Below are positions 63,781 to 64,000 of a stretch of DNA of 64,000 nucleotides, piece after piece (position 1 is the stretch's first letter; every line of letters starts with the position of its first letter). The stretch is from Pseudo-nitzschia pungens (taxonomy: Eukaryota; Bacillariophyta; Bacillariophyceae; Bacillariales; Bacillariaceae), in NCBI GenBank assembly GCA_037355855.1, contig CM074758.1, positions 5,181,001-5,245,000 on the forward strand, given 5' to 3'. The notes beneath the pieces are model-generated. The model made no database searches and was not told the DNA's origin. It saw only the letters and a program-made list of their open reading frames with translations. A program made the translations under genes and the position numbers.

Positions 63781-64000
63781 ATGACTTCTTCAACACCTCT
63801 TCCATTTAAGTTCGACTACGAGATAGATGAACTTGAAAAGGCTGAGTATAAACGTGTGATTACCAATGAGAATGAAACTGAAACAACTAAGGTGAAGGTC
63901 ACCTATATTACTTCAACTTCAACCCTCTTACAGACACTTCACTCTATCCATGAATTCTCTGAAGCACGTTCTTCTCTCAGTTGGACTACAGGTCCCAGGT
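63781..64000 (+). CDS. Start of a retrotransposon ORF (probable gag), cut by the window end
   Basis: ATG 63781 (MTSSTPLPFKFDYEID) opens 73 codons with no stop before the window ends. The composition is ordinary soluble protein, with a TETTKVKVTYITSTST stretch and LSWTTGPR at the edge. Its place, 350 bp after a putative primer site and LTR, suggests gag or gag-pol. The sequence alone does not show the family; Ty3/gypsy or copia are both possible. Confidence 0.5.
   Translation, partial: MTSSTPLPFKFDYEIDELEKAEYKRVITNENETETTKVKVTYITSTSTLLQTLHSIHEFSEARSSLSWTTGPR

Noticed and set aside
63388..63809. 75- and 125-codon frames in the leader
   Set aside because: They run through the CATACCTTCGATCATT minisatellite in frames different from the ATG at 63781.

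Overview
The window looks like nuclear DNA of a pennate diatom, possibly a Seminavis-like species (inference). Three things suggest this: Ty1/copia elements of the diatom CoDi type, a membrane-anchored leucine-rich-repeat (LRR) receptor gene split by many short spliceosomal introns, and protein families I recognise only as stramenopile-style. There is no bacterial-style operon, and I saw no convincing tRNA, rRNA or CRISPR array. Several open frames begin at non-ATG codons and were trimmed to the first ATG or flagged.

Layout. 1-10732: a block bounded by two direct copies of a 0.4-0.5 kb repeat. It carries four unrecognised coding units: a fragment at 1037-1795, a zinc-finger/coiled-coil protein on the minus strand at 2441-4612, an acidic-to-basic protein at 4996-6969, and a two-exon gene at 8517-10117. 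Minisatellites and a 181-bp tandem array lie between them. 10733-47613: one nested stack of seven copia-type LTR retrotransposons, resolved here by 5-bp target-site duplications. C (3' end only, oldest) holds A (3' part) in its RNase H region and D in its 3' LTR. A holds B (minus). D holds F (plus) in its leader and E (minus) in its RNase H region. F holds G. G has an uninterrupted gag-pol frame of 2178 codons. B, E and F are non-autonomous and lack pol. 47614-48504: a beheaded gene fragment with palindromic repeats upstream, then debris of a LINE 3' end and an LTR. 48582-55204 (minus): the LRR receptor-like gene, with one 24-residue LRR per 72-bp phase-1 exon. 55243-56086: a retrotransposon LTR and leader lying directly upstream of that gene in the same orientation. 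56515-62045: a ~144-bp satellite split by a 5'-truncated RT-RNase H LINE. 62046-62988: further short tandem repeats. 62989-64000: the 5' end of another LTR retrotransposon, with LTR, primer site, leader and the start of its ORF.

How parts may work together. The autonomous copies (G now; D, A and C formerly) would supply protease, integrase and RT-RNase H. B, E and F keep gag-type proteins plus matching LTR core, primer site and polypurine tract, so they are plausible parasites of that machinery. The sequence just inside the 5' LTRs is complementary to a tRNA-Asn anticodon arm, which suggests half-tRNA priming like that of Drosophila copia. The LTR and leader upstream of the LRR gene could have become its promoter.

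Limits. All comparisons were made by eye. Functions of the genes in the first 10 kb are unknown. Splice junctions come from GT-AG signals and reading-frame continuity only.
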